A stretch of DNA of 64,000 nucleotides from Bacillota bacterium (GTDB lineage Bacteria > Bacillota > Clostridia > Oscillospirales > Acutalibacteraceae). The stretch lies in NCBI GenBank assembly GCA_023390175.1, contig JAEWDK010000014.1, positions 1 to 64,000 of the forward strand, given 5' to 3'. Under the pieces are notes generated by a model that saw only the letters and a program-made list of their open reading frames with translations, had not been told where the DNA came from and made no database searches. Shown here piece by piece: positions 30,574 through 40,240 of this stretch. Position numbers and translations under genes: made by a program. Each line of letters opens with the position of its first letter. The stretch's first letter is position 1.

Positions 30574-30649
30574 TGGCTGGGCTGGCAGGATTTGAACCTA
30601 CGGAATGACGGAGTCAAAGTCCGTTGCCTTACCCCTTGGCTACAGCCCA
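30574..30649 (-). tRNA. tRNA-Gln (UUG)
   Basis: Acceptor TGGGCTG/CAGCCCA, anticodon loop CGGACTTTGACTCCG with TTG, T loop GGTTCAAATCC, discriminator G and encoded CCA. Confidence 0.94.
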
Positions 30650-30695
30650 ATATTATGCGCAGAACAGGCAAGCCTGTCCCGCGCCACTTTTTTTA

Positions 30696-30773
30696 TGGGG
30701 TGGAAGATGGGATTCGAACCCACGATCTCCAGTGCCACAAACTGGCGCTTTAACCAACTAAGCTACATCCACC
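30696..30773 (-). tRNA. tRNA-His (GUG)
   Basis: Anticodon stem-loop CCAGTTTGTGGCACTGG with GTG, T arm GTGGGTTCGAATCCCAT, an extra 5' G typical of tRNA-His, and encoded CCA. Confidence 0.93.
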
Positions 30774-30778
30774 ATATA

Positions 30779-30855
30779 TGGCGCGCCAAAAGGGACTCGA
30801 ACCCCTGACCTACTGCTTAGAAGGCAGTTGCTCTATCCAGCTGAGCTATTGGCGC
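30779..30855 (-). tRNA. tRNA-Arg (UCU)
   Basis: Acceptor GCGCCAA/TTGGCGC, anticodon stem-loop ACTGCCTTCTAAGCAGT with TCT, T arm AGGGGTTCGAGTCCCTT, encoded CCA. Confidence 0.94.
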
Positions 30856-30864
30856 AAAGTGCCA

Positions 30865-30938
30865 TGGAGCGAGTGATGGGAATCGAACCCACACGACCAG
30901 CTTGGAAGGCTGGAGTTCTACCACTGAACTACACTCGC
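30865..30938 (-). tRNA. tRNA-Gly (UCC)
   Basis: Acceptor GCGAGTG/CACTCGC, anticodon stem-loop CCAGCCTTCCAAGCTGG with TCC, T arm GTGGGTTCGATTCCCAT, encoded CCA. It is the first gene of the five-tRNA minus-strand cluster. Confidence 0.94.
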
Positions 30939-31023
30939 ATTTTAGCGACGGCTATTATTGTAGCATAGTTCAGTGGCAAATGTCAATGATAAATTCCATT
31001 TTAGCCAGCCATTGTAAAAATAT

Positions 31024-33306
31024 TTATTTCAGAACATCGACCTTGATGCCGGTTTCATCGGCCGTAACCGCAATACCGACAATTGTTTCCTCATGATTTT
31101 CCACAATCAGCGACGCAATCTTATCCTCCACCTGGCGGCGGATTAAATTGCGCAGATCCCTGGCACCGCTTTTGCCGCCGATTGCGTGTTCGGCCAGCCA
31201 GCGGGTTGCTTTTGCATCATACACCAGCTTTATGCCGCGTTCCTGCAGCGAGCCGACGTATTCATCCAGCATCAGGTGGGAAATCGCCTCAAAATCGTCT
31301 GTATTCAACGTACGGAATACAATGACCTCATCTACCCTGCTCAGGAATTCGGGGCGCAGGAAGTCAGCCAGAGCCTTCATTGCCTTTTCGCGGGTAACAT
31401 CGGTTTCATTCTTGGCAAAACCGAGCGCACCCTCCTTTTTCTCACTTCCGGCATTGGAGGTCATTACCAGAACCGTATTTTCAAAATTGACCGTGCGGCC
31501 GTGCGCGTCCGTAATGCGGCCCTCGTCAAGAATTTGCAGAAGGATATTCATCACGTCCGGGTGTGCCTTTTCAATTTCATCAAAAAGAAGCACGGAGTAT
31601 GGACGGCGGCGCACCTTTTCCGTTACCTGGCCGGCTTCGTCGTAACCGACATAGCCCGGAGGCGAACCGATAATGCGCGATACGGAATGCTTCTCCATAA
31701 ACTCGGACATGTCAAGGCGGATCAGTGTTTCAGGCGTGTCAAACAGTTCCTTGGAAAGCACCTTGACCAGCTCGGTTTTCCCCACGCCGGTCGGGCCGAC
31801 AAAGATGAACGAAGCCGGGCGGCGGCGGGGGCTGATCTGCACCCTGCTGCGGCGAATGGCTGCGGAAACAGCCGCAACCGCTTCCTTTTGGCCGATAATC
31901 TTGGAATTCAGCGTGGCTTCAATATCAGAAAGCTTTTTCAGCTCATTTTCCTGAATACGGCTGGCGGGAATTCCCGTCCATAATTCAATTACCTTTGCAA
32001 TATCCTTTTCCTCTACCTCTGAACCGAGGGCAGCCGGAGCGAGCTCTTTGCTCTTTTCTTCCAACCGGGAAATTTCAGTGCGGATTTCGGCAAGCTTTTC
32101 ATAATCCGGCTCGGCGCCGTCGGCCGTCTGCTCTTCCTCCTGCTCCTTCAGCTTTTCCAGTTCTGCGTTCGTGGTGTCGTAGCTTGCCATTAAATCATTG
32201 CGCAGCGCGGCACAGGCACACGACTCGTCAAGCAGGTCAATTGCCTTATCCGGCAGGAAACGGTCATTGATGTAGCGCTCCGAAAGTACGACGGCGCGCC
32301 GTATAATCGATTCCGGTACGCGGACACGGTGGTACGCTTCATAATAGGATTTAATCCCCATGAGCACATCGATGGTTTCATCAATGGACGGCTCCGCAAT
32401 TGTTACAGGCTGAAAACGCCGTTCCAACGCGGCATCCTTTTCAATGTATTTGCGATATTCCACAAAGGTAGTGGCACCGATTACCTGAATTTCGCCGCGG
32501 GAAAGAGCGGGCTTTAAAATATTGGCCGCGTTCATGGAACCTTCGGCGTCACCCGTGCCCACAAGGTTGTGAACCTCGTCGATAAACAGAATGATATTTC
32601 CCTCGGCCTTCACCTCGTCCACAAGGCCCTTGATGCGGCTTTCAAACTGGCCACGGAACTGTGTGCCGGCTACCAGCGCAGTAAGGTCAAGCAGATGGAT
32701 TTCCTTTTTCTGAAGTCTTGAGGGGACATTGCCGCTTGCAATGCGTAGGGCAAGGCCTTCCGCCACGGCGGTTTTGCCAACGCCCGGTTCACCGATTAAG
32801 CAGGGGTTATTCTTTGTGCGGCGGCTCAGAATTTGAACCACGCGTGCAATTTCCTTGTCGCGCCCGACTATATTGTCGATCTCGCCGTTTTTGGCTTTCG
32901 CGGTCAGATTGGTGCAATAGGCGTCAAGGTGCTTGCGCTTGGTTTTATGTTTTTCTTTTTTCTCTTTTTTCGCGGTTTCACTGTTTTGAACCTGCTCGGT
33001 ATTATTGTCATTTCCCGAGAAAATATTTTGGAGGAACGGGAAGGTCGCGGCGCCGCCCGGCACAAAACCGTCTTCCTCACTGTTCTCATCGTTTTCTTCC
33101 GGATTTGTCGTCATGAGCTCGTTGAGCTCCGCCTCCATGGCCTCCATCTGATCATCGGTAATACCCATCTTTTCCATCAAATCGTTGACAGGCTTTATTC
33201 CAAGCTCCTTGGCGCATACAAGGCAAAGTCCGCGGCTCTCTTTTGAATCGACCGTGGGCGAAATAAATACAACCGCCGGTCTTTTATGGCATCTTGAACA
33301 TATCAT
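31024..33306 (-). CDS. clpE: ClpE-type AAA+ chaperone with N-terminal zinc finger (760 aa)
   Basis: The N-terminus has a zinc finger (C3-x2-C6 and C28-x2-C31) in place of the usual Clp N-domain, which is the mark of ClpE. After a charged acidic linker come two AAA+ modules: Walker A GEPGVGKT (~172) and GPTGVGKT (~505), Walker B LFIDE and LLFDE, with a short coiled coil between them. ClpE partners ClpP in heat-shock proteolysis in Gram-positives. The ATG at 33306 is preferred over the in-frame TTG at 33312. It lies at the end of the minus-strand housekeeping run, 40 bases after pgsA. ClpC-like function cannot be excluded. Confidence 0.9.
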   Translation of the reverse strand: MICSRCHKRPAVVFISPTVDSKESRGLCLVCAKELGIKPVNDLMEKMGITDDQMEAMEAELNELMTTNPEENDENSEEDGFVPGGAATFPFLQNIFSGNDNNTEQVQNSETAKKEKKEKHKTKRKHLDAYCTNLTAKAKNGEIDNIVGRDKEIARVVQILSRRTKNNPCLIGEPGVGKTAVAEGLALRIASGNVPSRLQKKEIHLLDLTALVAGTQFRGQFESRIKGLVDEVKAEGNIILFIDEVHNLVGTGDAEGSMNAANILKPALSRGEIQVIGATTFVEYRKYIEKDAALERRFQPVTIAEPSIDETIDVLMGIKSYYEAYHRVRVPESIIRRAVVLSERYINDRFLPDKAIDLLDESCACAALRNDLMASYDTTNAELEKLKEQEEEQTADGAEPDYEKLAEIRTEISRLEEKSKELAPAALGSEVEEKDIAKVIELWTGIPASRIQENELKKLSDIEATLNSKIIGQKEAVAAVSAAIRRSRVQISPRRRPASFIFVGPTGVGKTELVKVLSKELFDTPETLIRLDMSEFMEKHSVSRIIGSPPGYVGYDEAGQVTEKVRRRPYSVLLFDEIEKAHPDVMNILLQILDEGRITDAHGRTVNFENTVLVMTSNAGSEKKEGALGFAKNETDVTREKAMKALADFLRPEFLSRVDEVIVFRTLNTDDFEAISHLMLDEYVGSLQERGIKLVYDAKATRWLAEHAIGGKSGARDLRNLIRRQVEDKIASLIVENHEETIVGIAVTADETGIKVDVLK

Positions 33307-33346
33307 GGGCAAAACTCACTCTTCTCTTACTAAATATAATTGTTGT

Positions 33347-33952
33347 TTACTTGTTTTTATTGTCCATCACTTCATGCATATTCATGGCGTACTGCGGATC
33401 GTCCGACCGCAGGATGGCAAGAAACACCTTTGCATACTGAACAAATGCGTAAATCATGAATGCCGCCGTAATGGAAAGCAGCGTTACAGTCACCCAAAGG
33501 TTTTCAATCCCCCAGATTCCCTTTAACGCAACGATAATTGTAAAGGAAACGTAGAACAGCGTCGTGGCAACCTTGCCGTACCACTTGGAACCGCCGGGCC
33601 TTTTGCTTTTTCGAATCAGCAGACAGGCGGCGCCCACCATTAAAATTTCTTTTATAACAAAGATGGCAAGCAGCGGAATCAAGGCCGGCTGTTTAATCGC
33701 AAGGCAGACAGCCACCGCGCCCTGGGTCAGTTTGTCGGAAAGCGGGTCAAGCATTTGCCCCAGTTCGGTAAACTGGTTGAACTTGCGTGCAATGATGCCG
33801 TCAAACGAATCCGACAGTCCGGAAACAATCAGCACTGCCGCCGCCTGCCCGATTTGATCATGTGTAAAATAAATCACAAACGGAATGATTAGAATGATGC
33901 GCAAAACCGACAATGTGTTTGGTATATTAATATTCTTATTTCTGTCTTTCAT
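33347..33952 (-). CDS. pgsA: CDP-alcohol phosphatidyltransferase, probable PgsA (201 aa)
   Basis: The CDP-alcohol transferase signature D-G-x2-A-R-x8-G-x3-D-x3-D is complete (FDGIIARKFNQFTELGQMLD, then PLSD). About five membrane helices and a length near 200 match phosphatidylglycerophosphate synthase, which makes PGP from CDP-diacylglycerol and glycerol 3-phosphate. Other CDP-alcohol transferases share the motif, so the acceptor is inferred. It starts 16 bases after the cvpA-like gene stop. Confidence 0.85.
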   Translation of the reverse strand: MKDRNKNINIPNTLSVLRIILIIPFVIYFTHDQIGQAAAVLIVSGLSDSFDGIIARKFNQFTELGQMLDPLSDKLTQGAVAVCLAIKQPALIPLLAIFVIKEILMVGAACLLIRKSKRPGGSKWYGKVATTLFYVSFTIIVALKGIWGIENLWVTVTLLSITAAFMIYAFVQYAKVFLAILRSDDPQYAMNMHEVMDNKNK

Positions 33953-33968
33953 TCTTGTTTACCTCATT

Positions 33969-34493
33969 CTAAATTTCCGCTTGATCCTGATATAGTCTAT
34001 AGATAGGATTATTTACAGTTGCGTATTGATAAATGCATGACCGCCCAATTTCCTTTTGCGTAATGTTTGGATACTTCGCAGTAATCAGCGGAAGCAGGAG
34101 CTGCAAAGCGGCACAGAACAAAAACACCACCAAAACACCCTTCAAAAGTCCAAAAACGCCGCCGAGCAGCGAATTGACCTGATGCAGAACCGGCAGCCTG
34201 CAAACGGTGTCGAGCGCATTTGAAACAAGCCGTACCAAAAGCTGCAGCAATACAAAAATCACGGCTGTCGTAATTACTTTCACGATTGCGTAATCGAGCA
34301 TATTAACCGTTTTCGCATTGAAAAAATAAGTATAAACCGCGCCGGTAAGGTGATTGGCAAGCACAACCGATGCAATAACCGCAAAAAGATAGCCGACCAG
34401 TTCGATCAGCGAGCGGATCAGCCCGACTCGAAAGCCGGAAATGACAAAACACAAAACGATTACGCATAGGATGATATCCAGTATTGTACCCAC
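33969..34493 (-). CDS. CvpA-family membrane protein (174 aa)
   Basis: Four hydrophobic segments with the CvpA pattern: an N-terminal ILDIILCVIVLCFVISGFRVGLIRS block, the LANHLTGAVYTYF region and a late GGVFGLLKGVLVVFLF helix. Family members are implicated in colicin V secretion in E. coli and in envelope homeostasis; the precise role is unclear. The start is the GTG at 34493, five bases after GGAGG; an upstream in-frame GTG at 34517 lacks support. Confidence 0.85.
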   Translation of the reverse strand: MGTILDIILCVIVLCFVISGFRVGLIRSLIELVGYLFAVIASVVLANHLTGAVYTYFFNAKTVNMLDYAIVKVITTAVIFVLLQLLVRLVSNALDTVCRLPVLHQVNSLLGGVFGLLKGVLVVFLFCAALQLLLPLITAKYPNITQKEIGRSCIYQYATVNNPIYRLYQDQAEI

Positions 34494-34621
34494 TTTTTCC
34501 TCCAATTGGGGAATCACTGACCTGATGAGGGTTTGCGAAAAAGGCCGACGCAGTGGTTCCTGGGAATGAACTTATATTTATATCAGATAATATAGCACAA
34601 AATACCATTTAGCACAAGCCG

Positions 34622-35857
34622 CTACCTGCTTTTCGCAAGGCGCACTTCGGAAACACCCAAAATATAGACGGAGCTTTCGTCGCAAAGGGTAATCGCCTTG
34701 GCGTCGCTGCCCGCACTGCTGCTGCCCTGACTACTCGCCGTGGACGCTGAGTAGAAGTACACCTTTCCGTCAGCCAGTGCGGCCGCGGTGTCACCGAAAA
34801 GTGAAACAGACTTGATTTGCTGTTTGAGCGAAACAGAAGCTGTCGCCTGACCGGCGCTGTTGAGCACGATCAGTTTGCTGTCTGTGGAATCCTTATACGG
34901 AGAAAGGCTCAGCACGGTTCTTCCGGTATCTACATCATATGCAGCAAGCTGAAGCCCTTGATAATCGTAGTCTGTTTTTTTTCGTGTGTTTGTGTTAATC
35001 ACCGCGGTCAGCTTGTCGCCGACCGCGACCGCTGTGCCGTCGTCACAGTAAGCGGCGCCAATCATCATATTTTCCGAGTAAACGGCAAACGGCTCAACCG
35101 TTTTGGTATTGCTGAAATCGAGCAGATACACGGCAGAGGTCAGCCCGCCGTCTTTGGCGGAAACCCCGGTTACAACCGCCCGGGTTCCGTTTGCGTTCAG
35201 CGCGGCCGCGGTCGGGTAATAGTCGGAAAACCAGTATTGGAACAAGACCTTGTTGTCGGCCGTATAAGCGGTAAAACATCCGCAGTAGCCGTCCGCCTGC
35301 GTAATCAGGGCATAGCGCCCGTTCGAAGCAAGCGCGCCGGCCAGGATATTTTGCTGTGTCTCCGCTTTCACAATGGTTCCGCTTTGGCTTTCCAGCTGAT
35401 ACCCCTTGCCGCCCAAATTATAAATCAGCGTTCTTGGGCCGTTCAGCTTCATCACCGGGCTGGAAAAGCTGTGCTGGCGGCTGATTACTTCCTTCGCTGT
35501 GGAATTGAGCACCGTGAGTTCGGTATCCCGGGTCATAACAAGTTCTTTATTTACAGATTTGAAATTGCCGGGGGAAACCACGCTCCCGGTAATGTTGTAA
35601 GGGTAGCCGTCGCCGGTGCCCATACCGACCACCTGCGTCTGCACCCATTCCACCACATTGGAAGGGGTTAAATTATTGCGGTTAAACCAAAGCAGCATGG
35701 TCACAACACACAGAATCAAAATCACGATAATGCGGTAAACCCAGCCGGGTACGCGGCCCTCGTGCTTTTTTCCGCGGTTTTTCCTGCGGCGTTCCCGTGG
35801 TGCGCTGTGTTTTGCTACATCAATTTCCGCTGTGTCAAAACGCTGCCCGTTGCTCAT
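34622..35857 (-). CDS. DUF5711-type membrane-anchored beta-propeller protein (411 aa)
   Basis: A basic cytoplasmic N-terminus (~35 residues, RERRRKNRGKKHEGR) precedes a single membrane helix (VYRIIVILILCVVTMLLW). An extracytoplasmic region of repeating beta strands with WD-like NGRYALIT and LNANGTRAVV units follows. This matches DUF5711, found widely in Clostridia beside cvpA. The stop codon of truA overlaps its start by 4 bases, so the two are translationally coupled. No function is established; a sensor or envelope scaffold is an inference. Confidence 0.8.
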   Translation of the reverse strand: MSNGQRFDTAEIDVAKHSAPRERRRKNRGKKHEGRVPGWVYRIIVILILCVVTMLLWFNRNNLTPSNVVEWVQTQVVGMGTGDGYPYNITGSVVSPGNFKSVNKELVMTRDTELTVLNSTAKEVISRQHSFSSPVMKLNGPRTLIYNLGGKGYQLESQSGTIVKAETQQNILAGALASNGRYALITQADGYCGCFTAYTADNKVLFQYWFSDYYPTAAALNANGTRAVVTGVSAKDGGLTSAVYLLDFSNTKTVEPFAVYSENMMIGAAYCDDGTAVAVGDKLTAVINTNTRKKTDYDYQGLQLAAYDVDTGRTVLSLSPYKDSTDSKLIVLNSAGQATASVSLKQQIKSVSLFGDTAAALADGKVYFYSASTASSQGSSSAGSDAKAITLCDESSVYILGVSEVRLAKSR

Positions 35858-36606
35858 GATTTCACATCCTCGTAAAAAACCCGGTTTAAATATAATCCAT
35901 AGGGCGGAGCGGTCGGGCCCGCGGCCTTACGGTCTTTTGCTTCAATCACCCCGGCGACATCCTGCGGTTCCAGCTTGCCCTGCGCCACACGCAGCAGCGT
36001 ACCGACCATAATACGCACCATATTATAAAGGAATCCGTCAGCCGCGACGGTAAAAAGGACAAGATCCCCCTCGCGTCGCACCTCCGCTTTTGTCACGGTA
36101 CGCGTCATATCGCCGCGCTCGCGGGTGTCCAGTGTACAGAACGAGGTAAAGTCGTGCGCGCCCAGAAAGCAGGCGGCGGCCCGGTTGAGCCGTTCCAAAT
36201 CGAGCGGATACCAGTAGTGCAGCGCGCGGCGCTGCAAAAACGGGTCGCGCACCGGATTGTTCCAAATTTGGTACACATATTCCTTACCGGTACAGGAGTA
36301 GCGCGCGTGAAATTCGGGGGCAACCTCCCGGCAGCCGCGCACCGCAATATCATCGGGTAAAAAGTGGTTCAGCGCACCCACCAGCCGTTCGCACGGGATG
36401 GTGTGCTCTGTTTTCAGGCTGATGCAGTATTCCCGTGCGTGCACAAAGGAATCGGTGCGGCTGCAGCCTTTGATATCGGGTTTTTCGCCGAGCACTTTAC
36501 AAAGCGCCTCCTGAAAAACCTGTTGTACCGCAACGGCATTCTGCTGTATTTGCCAGCCGTGGTAGTTTGCACCGTCGTAGCAGACAGTCAGCAGCAAATT
36601 CCTCAT
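35854..36606 (-). CDS. truA: tRNA pseudouridine(38-40) synthase TruA (250 aa)
   Basis: The catalytic aspartate lies in the TruA motif GCSRTDSFVHA near residue 52. Other family blocks are YDGANYHGWQIQ at the N-terminus, FHARYSCTGKEYVYQI and FLYNMVRIMVGTL. It converts uridines 38-40 of the anticodon stem-loop. The ATG at 36606 has AAGGAG five bases upstream. Its 3' end overlaps the DUF5711 start, and ecfT lies 42 bases upstream, an order common in Firmicutes. Confidence 0.95.
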   Translation of the reverse strand: MRNLLLTVCYDGANYHGWQIQQNAVAVQQVFQEALCKVLGEKPDIKGCSRTDSFVHAREYCISLKTEHTIPCERLVGALNHFLPDDIAVRGCREVAPEFHARYSCTGKEYVYQIWNNPVRDPFLQRRALHYWYPLDLERLNRAAACFLGAHDFTSFCTLDTRERGDMTRTVTKAEVRREGDLVLFTVAADGFLYNMVRIMVGTLLRVAQGKLEPQDVAGVIEAKDRKAAGPTAPPYGLYLNRVFYEDVKS

Positions 36607-36648
36607 AAAAACTCCTTTTGGCGCCAAACGCCGCGTTTAAAACAGATG

Positions 36649-37464
36649 TTACCGAATTGCGGGCGGAAAGTAAATTCCGCAGAAAATCACCGCCGCGCAA
36701 ATCACCGCGGTGCAGCCCACCGCAATCACGTCCCGGCCGGTGGCATGCAGCACCTTCATTTTGGTGCGGCCCTCGCCGCCGTGGTAGCAGCGGCACTCCA
36801 TCGCCATGGCAAGGTCGTAGGCACGCCGGAATGAAGAAACGAAAAGCGGAATCAAAATCGGGATGAGCGCCTTGATGCGCTGCATCAAACCGCCGCTTTC
36901 CATATCGGCTCCCCGCGCCTTCTGCGCGCTCATAATCTTGTCGGTCTCCTCCAGCAGGGTCGGCACAAAGCGCAGTGCGATGGTCATCATCATGGCAATT
37001 TCATGCACCTTAACATGCAGCAGCTTCAGCGGCTTCATAATGCGTTCCAGCGCGTCGGTCAGTTCGGTCGGCGAAGTGGTGAAGGTCAGCACGGAGCTGA
37101 ATAAAATCAGGCTGATGATACGGATTGTGATAAAAATAGCGTTGGAAACGCCGCCGGTGGTAATCTGTAAAAAGCCCCAGCCCCAAATTACGCGCCCGCC
37201 GCCGTAGAACAGGTTTAGTATAGAAGTAAAAAGCACGACAAAAATGATTGCCTTCAAGCTTTTAAAATATTGTTTGAGCGGCACCCCGGAAAGAAGCAGA
37301 ACCCCTAAAATCAGCGCCACCATAATCAGCAGGCTCTGAAAATTGGACGCGACAAAAATAAAGATGATATAGACAAACGTAAGCGCGATTTTCACGCGCG
37401 GGTCAAGGCGGTGAATCAGGGAGTGCCCCGGAAAATACTGCCCGAGCGTAATATCTCTAACCAT
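36649..37464 (-). CDS. ecfT: ECF transporter transmembrane subunit EcfT (271 aa)
   Basis: Contains the expected hydrophobic helices and the EcfT coupling segments: QKARGADMESGG (first Ala-Arg-Gly motif) and MAMECRCYHGGEGRT, a diverged second motif. EcfT links the two ATPases to interchangeable vitamin- or metal-specific S components. Its start overlaps the ecfA2 stop by 8 bases, so translation is coupled. No S component gene lies nearby, as is usual for group II ECF systems. Confidence 0.94.
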   Translation of the reverse strand: MVRDITLGQYFPGHSLIHRLDPRVKIALTFVYIIFIFVASNFQSLLIMVALILGVLLLSGVPLKQYFKSLKAIIFVVLFTSILNLFYGGGRVIWGWGFLQITTGGVSNAIFITIRIISLILFSSVLTFTTSPTELTDALERIMKPLKLLHVKVHEIAMMMTIALRFVPTLLEETDKIMSAQKARGADMESGGLMQRIKALIPILIPLFVSSFRRAYDLAMAMECRCYHGGEGRTKMKVLHATGRDVIAVGCTAVICAAVIFCGIYFPPAIR

Positions 37465-38323
37465 TTTCCCGGCCTCCTTTTTTCAGCAGCGGCATCAGCT
37501 GCCGGATTGCCTGCTCGAGCGTGAGCACCGTTGTCACAGGGTAGCCCTTACTCTTTAAAACCGACATAATCTTGGTAATCTGCGGTACACGCAGGCCGAT
37601 TTCCTCCAGCTTTTCATCCTGCGCAAACACATTTTTCGTTGTGTCGAACAGCTCCGCTTTTCCGGAGTTCATTACCAGCACACGGTCTGCGGTGCGGGCA
37701 ATATCCTCCATACTGTGGGAAACGAGGATTACGGTGTTGTGCCGGACTTCATGGTAGCTGACAATCTGGCTCAGAAGCACATCGCGGCCGCGCGGGTCAA
37801 GCCCCGCCGTGGGCTCGTCCAAAATCAGCACATCCGGGTCCATTGCGATTACCCCGGCAATGGCAACCCGGCGTTTTTCCCCGCCGGAAAGCTCAAACGG
37901 GCTTTTTTCCAGCAGGTCGTCCTTTAAGCCGACGAACTCCGCCGCTTCGCGGGAACGCTTTTCAACCTCCTGACGGCTCAGTCCCATATTGCCGGGGCCA
38001 AAGGCGATATCCTTCAGCACTGTTTCCTCGAAAAGCTGATGCTCCGGGTACTGGAACACCATGCCGACCTGAAAACGCACACTGCGGATTTTTTTCGGTT
38101 CCGCCCAAATATCTTTTCCGTTTAAAAGGACGGTGCCGCCGGTGGGGCGCAAAAGCCCGTTCAGCTGTTGAATCAGGGTGGATTTCCCCGAGCCGGTGTG
38201 GCCGATCAGGCCGATAAACTCCCCCTGCTCAATGGAAATATTCACATGATCCACCGCCGTTTTGCAAAACGGGGTTCCTTCGCCGTAAGTGTATGTTAAA
38301 TCTTTTGTTTCAATGATAGGCAT
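37457..38323 (-). CDS. ecfA2: ECF transporter ATPase EcfA2 (288 aa)
   Basis: An ABC ATPase with Walker A GHTGSGKST, Q-loop FQYPEHQLFE typical of ECF/Cbi ATPases, signature LSGGEKRRVAI and Walker B LILDEPTAGLD. The C-terminal ~70 residues carry the regulatory extension. It pairs with EcfA1 and EcfT to power micronutrient uptake. The ATG at 38323 has AGGAG upstream. Confidence 0.95.
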   Translation of the reverse strand: MPIIETKDLTYTYGEGTPFCKTAVDHVNISIEQGEFIGLIGHTGSGKSTLIQQLNGLLRPTGGTVLLNGKDIWAEPKKIRSVRFQVGMVFQYPEHQLFEETVLKDIAFGPGNMGLSRQEVEKRSREAAEFVGLKDDLLEKSPFELSGGEKRRVAIAGVIAMDPDVLILDEPTAGLDPRGRDVLLSQIVSYHEVRHNTVILVSHSMEDIARTADRVLVMNSGKAELFDTTKNVFAQDEKLEEIGLRVPQITKIMSVLKSKGYPVTTVLTLEQAIRQLMPLLKKGGRENG

Positions 38324-38430
38324 ATGCTTCTCCTAACTGTGCTTCAAGTCAACTGCCACCGGAATCCGGGGCGAAATCACCTTTAAAAAGAAACTGCTTG
38401 CTCCATAGGCAACGGATTTTAACCCGCGAT

Positions 38431-39276
38431 TCACTTTATTAGAAGCGGTTCCAGCGCCGCCACGCACTCTTCAATATTCAGCGCGCAGTCCGGCAGGCTG
38501 AACCCGCTGGATTTCAGGCGGTAGATGAGCTCGGTCGCCTGCGGCACGTCCAGCTGATGCTGTTTCAGCAGCTCCACCTGGGAAAACACCTCCCGCGGCG
38601 TTCCCTCGGTTAAAATATTGCCGCTGTCCATTACGATCACACGGTCGGCCAGGACAGCTTCATCCATATAATGCGTAATTAAAATGATCGTAATGCCACT
38701 GTCTCGGTTCAGCTTCTGAATGGTGGTGAGCACCTCGGTGCGGCCGCGCGGGTCAAGCATTGCGGTCGGCTCGTCCAATACGATACAGTCGGGCTGCATG
38801 GCAATAATGCCCGCAATGGCAATGCGCTGCTTTTGCCCGCCGGAAAGCTTGTACGGGGCGTTTAAGCGGAAATCGTACATTTCAACAGCCTTCAGCGCAT
38901 CGTCAACCCTTTGGCGGATTTCGGCGGGAGGAACGCCCAGATTTTCGGGGCCGAACGCAACGTCTTCTTCCACGATGCTTGCAACAAGCTGGTTGTCGGG
39001 GTTTTGCAGAACCAGGCCGACACGGCGGCGTATTTCGTAGAGCACGCTTTCGTCCACCGTGTCCATACCGTCCACAAACACCTTGCCGCCGCTGGGCAGC
39101 AGCATGGCGTTGAACTGTTTCGCCATGGTGGATTTTCCCGAACCGTTGTGCCCCAAAAGCGCCACAAACTCACCCTTTTGAATGGTCAGCGAAACGCCGT
39201 TGAGCACATCATGCTGCTCGTCCGATTCCGGCTCATCATAAGAAAATGTAACATTTTCCGCCTTAATATAATCCAT
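38431..39276 (-). CDS. ecfA1: ECF transporter ATPase EcfA1 (281 aa)
   Basis: Walker [11 protein letters not shown]-loop [10 protein letters not shown], signature [11 protein letters not shown] and Walker [12 protein letters not shown]. The Q-loop and NGSG Walker A are characteristic of the EcfA1 member. A 107-base gap to ecfA2 holds no gene. Gene order ecfA1-ecfA2-ecfT-truA is the standard Firmicutes arrangement. Confidence 0.95.
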   Translation of the reverse strand: MDYIKAENVTFSYDEPESDEQHDVLNGVSLTIQKGEFVALLGHNGSGKSTMAKQFNAMLLPSGGKVFVDGMDTVDESVLYEIRRRVGLVLQNPDNQLVASIVEEDVAFGPENLGVPPAEIRQRVDDALKAVEMYDFRLNAPYKLSGGQKQRIAIAGIIAMQPDCIVLDEPTAMLDPRGRTEVLTTIQKLNRDSGITIILITHYMDEAVLADRVIVMDSGNILTEGTPREVFSQVELLKQHQLDVPQATELIYRLKSSGFSLPDCALNIEECVAALEPLLIK

Positions 39277-39345
39277 TTTTGTACCTGCCTAATTGTATTT
39301 CTGTAAATTTGCCGTAAACATTCTGCCAAATAATAAGTCTTTATA

Positions 39346-40212
39346 TCAGTTCCCGCTCTGCCAAATCGCGGTGCTGCCGCAGGGCAGGACAAGGCCGCTT
39401 TCGGTGACCGGCAGGCCGATTTCATCGGAAGAAACGCTGCCGCCGAATTTCTTCTGAATCAGCACGCCCAGAAGATATTCCATAACCGCCGGAGAAAGGC
39501 CGGTGGTGTAGGAATTCAATATGAAAAACAGCGGATTTTCGGAAAGGACGGGAACACACAGTTCCACCAGCGGATAAAGCTGCTCCTCCAGCTTCCAAAC
39601 CTCGCCGTTCGGGCCGCGGCCGTAAGACGGCGGGTCCATAATGATTCCGTCATAGGTGTTGCCGCGGCGCTGTTCGCGCTGTACGAATTTCACGCAGTCA
39701 TCCACCAGCCAGCGCACCGGGCGGTCGCCCAGTCCGGACGCGGCGGCGTTTTCCCTGGCCCACGCGACCATTCCTTTGGAAGCGTCCACATGGCAAACCT
39801 CCGCGCCCGCTTTTAAACAGGCCAGCGTAGCCGCGCCGGTGTAGCCGAACAGGTTCAGCACCTTTACCGGCCGGTTCGCCGCCCGGATTTTCTGCATGGC
39901 GAAATCCCAGTTTACAGCCTGTTCCGGGAAAATACCGGTGTGCTTGAAGCCCATGGTTTTCAGCTGGAATGTCAGCCCGCTATATTCAATTTTCCACATG
40001 GCCGGTACTTTTTTCAGCTCCTGCCAGCTTCCTCCGCCCGTTTGGGCACGGTGGTAGCGGGCGTGCGCCTGCTTCCACAGCGGGTTGGTTTTTGGCGTGT
40101 CCCATATAATCTGCGGGTCGGGGCGGATGAGGATGATATTCCCCCACCGCTCCAGCCGCTCCCCGCCGGATGTATCGATTAGTTCGTAGTCCTTCCAGTT
40201 TGCTGCTCTCAA
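39346..40212 (-). CDS. Class I SAM-dependent rRNA methyltransferase, RlmI/RlmK type (288 aa)
   Basis: The SAM-binding segment is NLFGYTGAATLACLKAGA with acidic D after VCHVD, and motif IV is MDPPSYGRGP, as in the catalytic domain of RlmI/RlmK-type RNA methyltransferases. The N-terminal PUA domain of RlmI is missing, so this is the shorter Firmicutes form. The start is a TTG at 40212, nine bases after GAGG; no better ATG is available. The target base is not predictable from sequence alone. Confidence 0.85.
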   Translation of the reverse strand: MRAANWKDYELIDTSGGERLERWGNIILIRPDPQIIWDTPKTNPLWKQAHARYHRAQTGGGSWQELKKVPAMWKIEYSGLTFQLKTMGFKHTGIFPEQAVNWDFAMQKIRAANRPVKVLNLFGYTGAATLACLKAGAEVCHVDASKGMVAWARENAAASGLGDRPVRWLVDDCVKFVQREQRRGNTYDGIIMDPPSYGRGPNGEVWKLEEQLYPLVELCVPVLSENPLFFILNSYTTGLSPAVMEYLLGVLIQKKFGGSVSSDEIGLPVTESGLVLPCGSTAIWQSGN

Positions 40213-40240
40213 AATTTTACCTCAACTATTAATCTATATT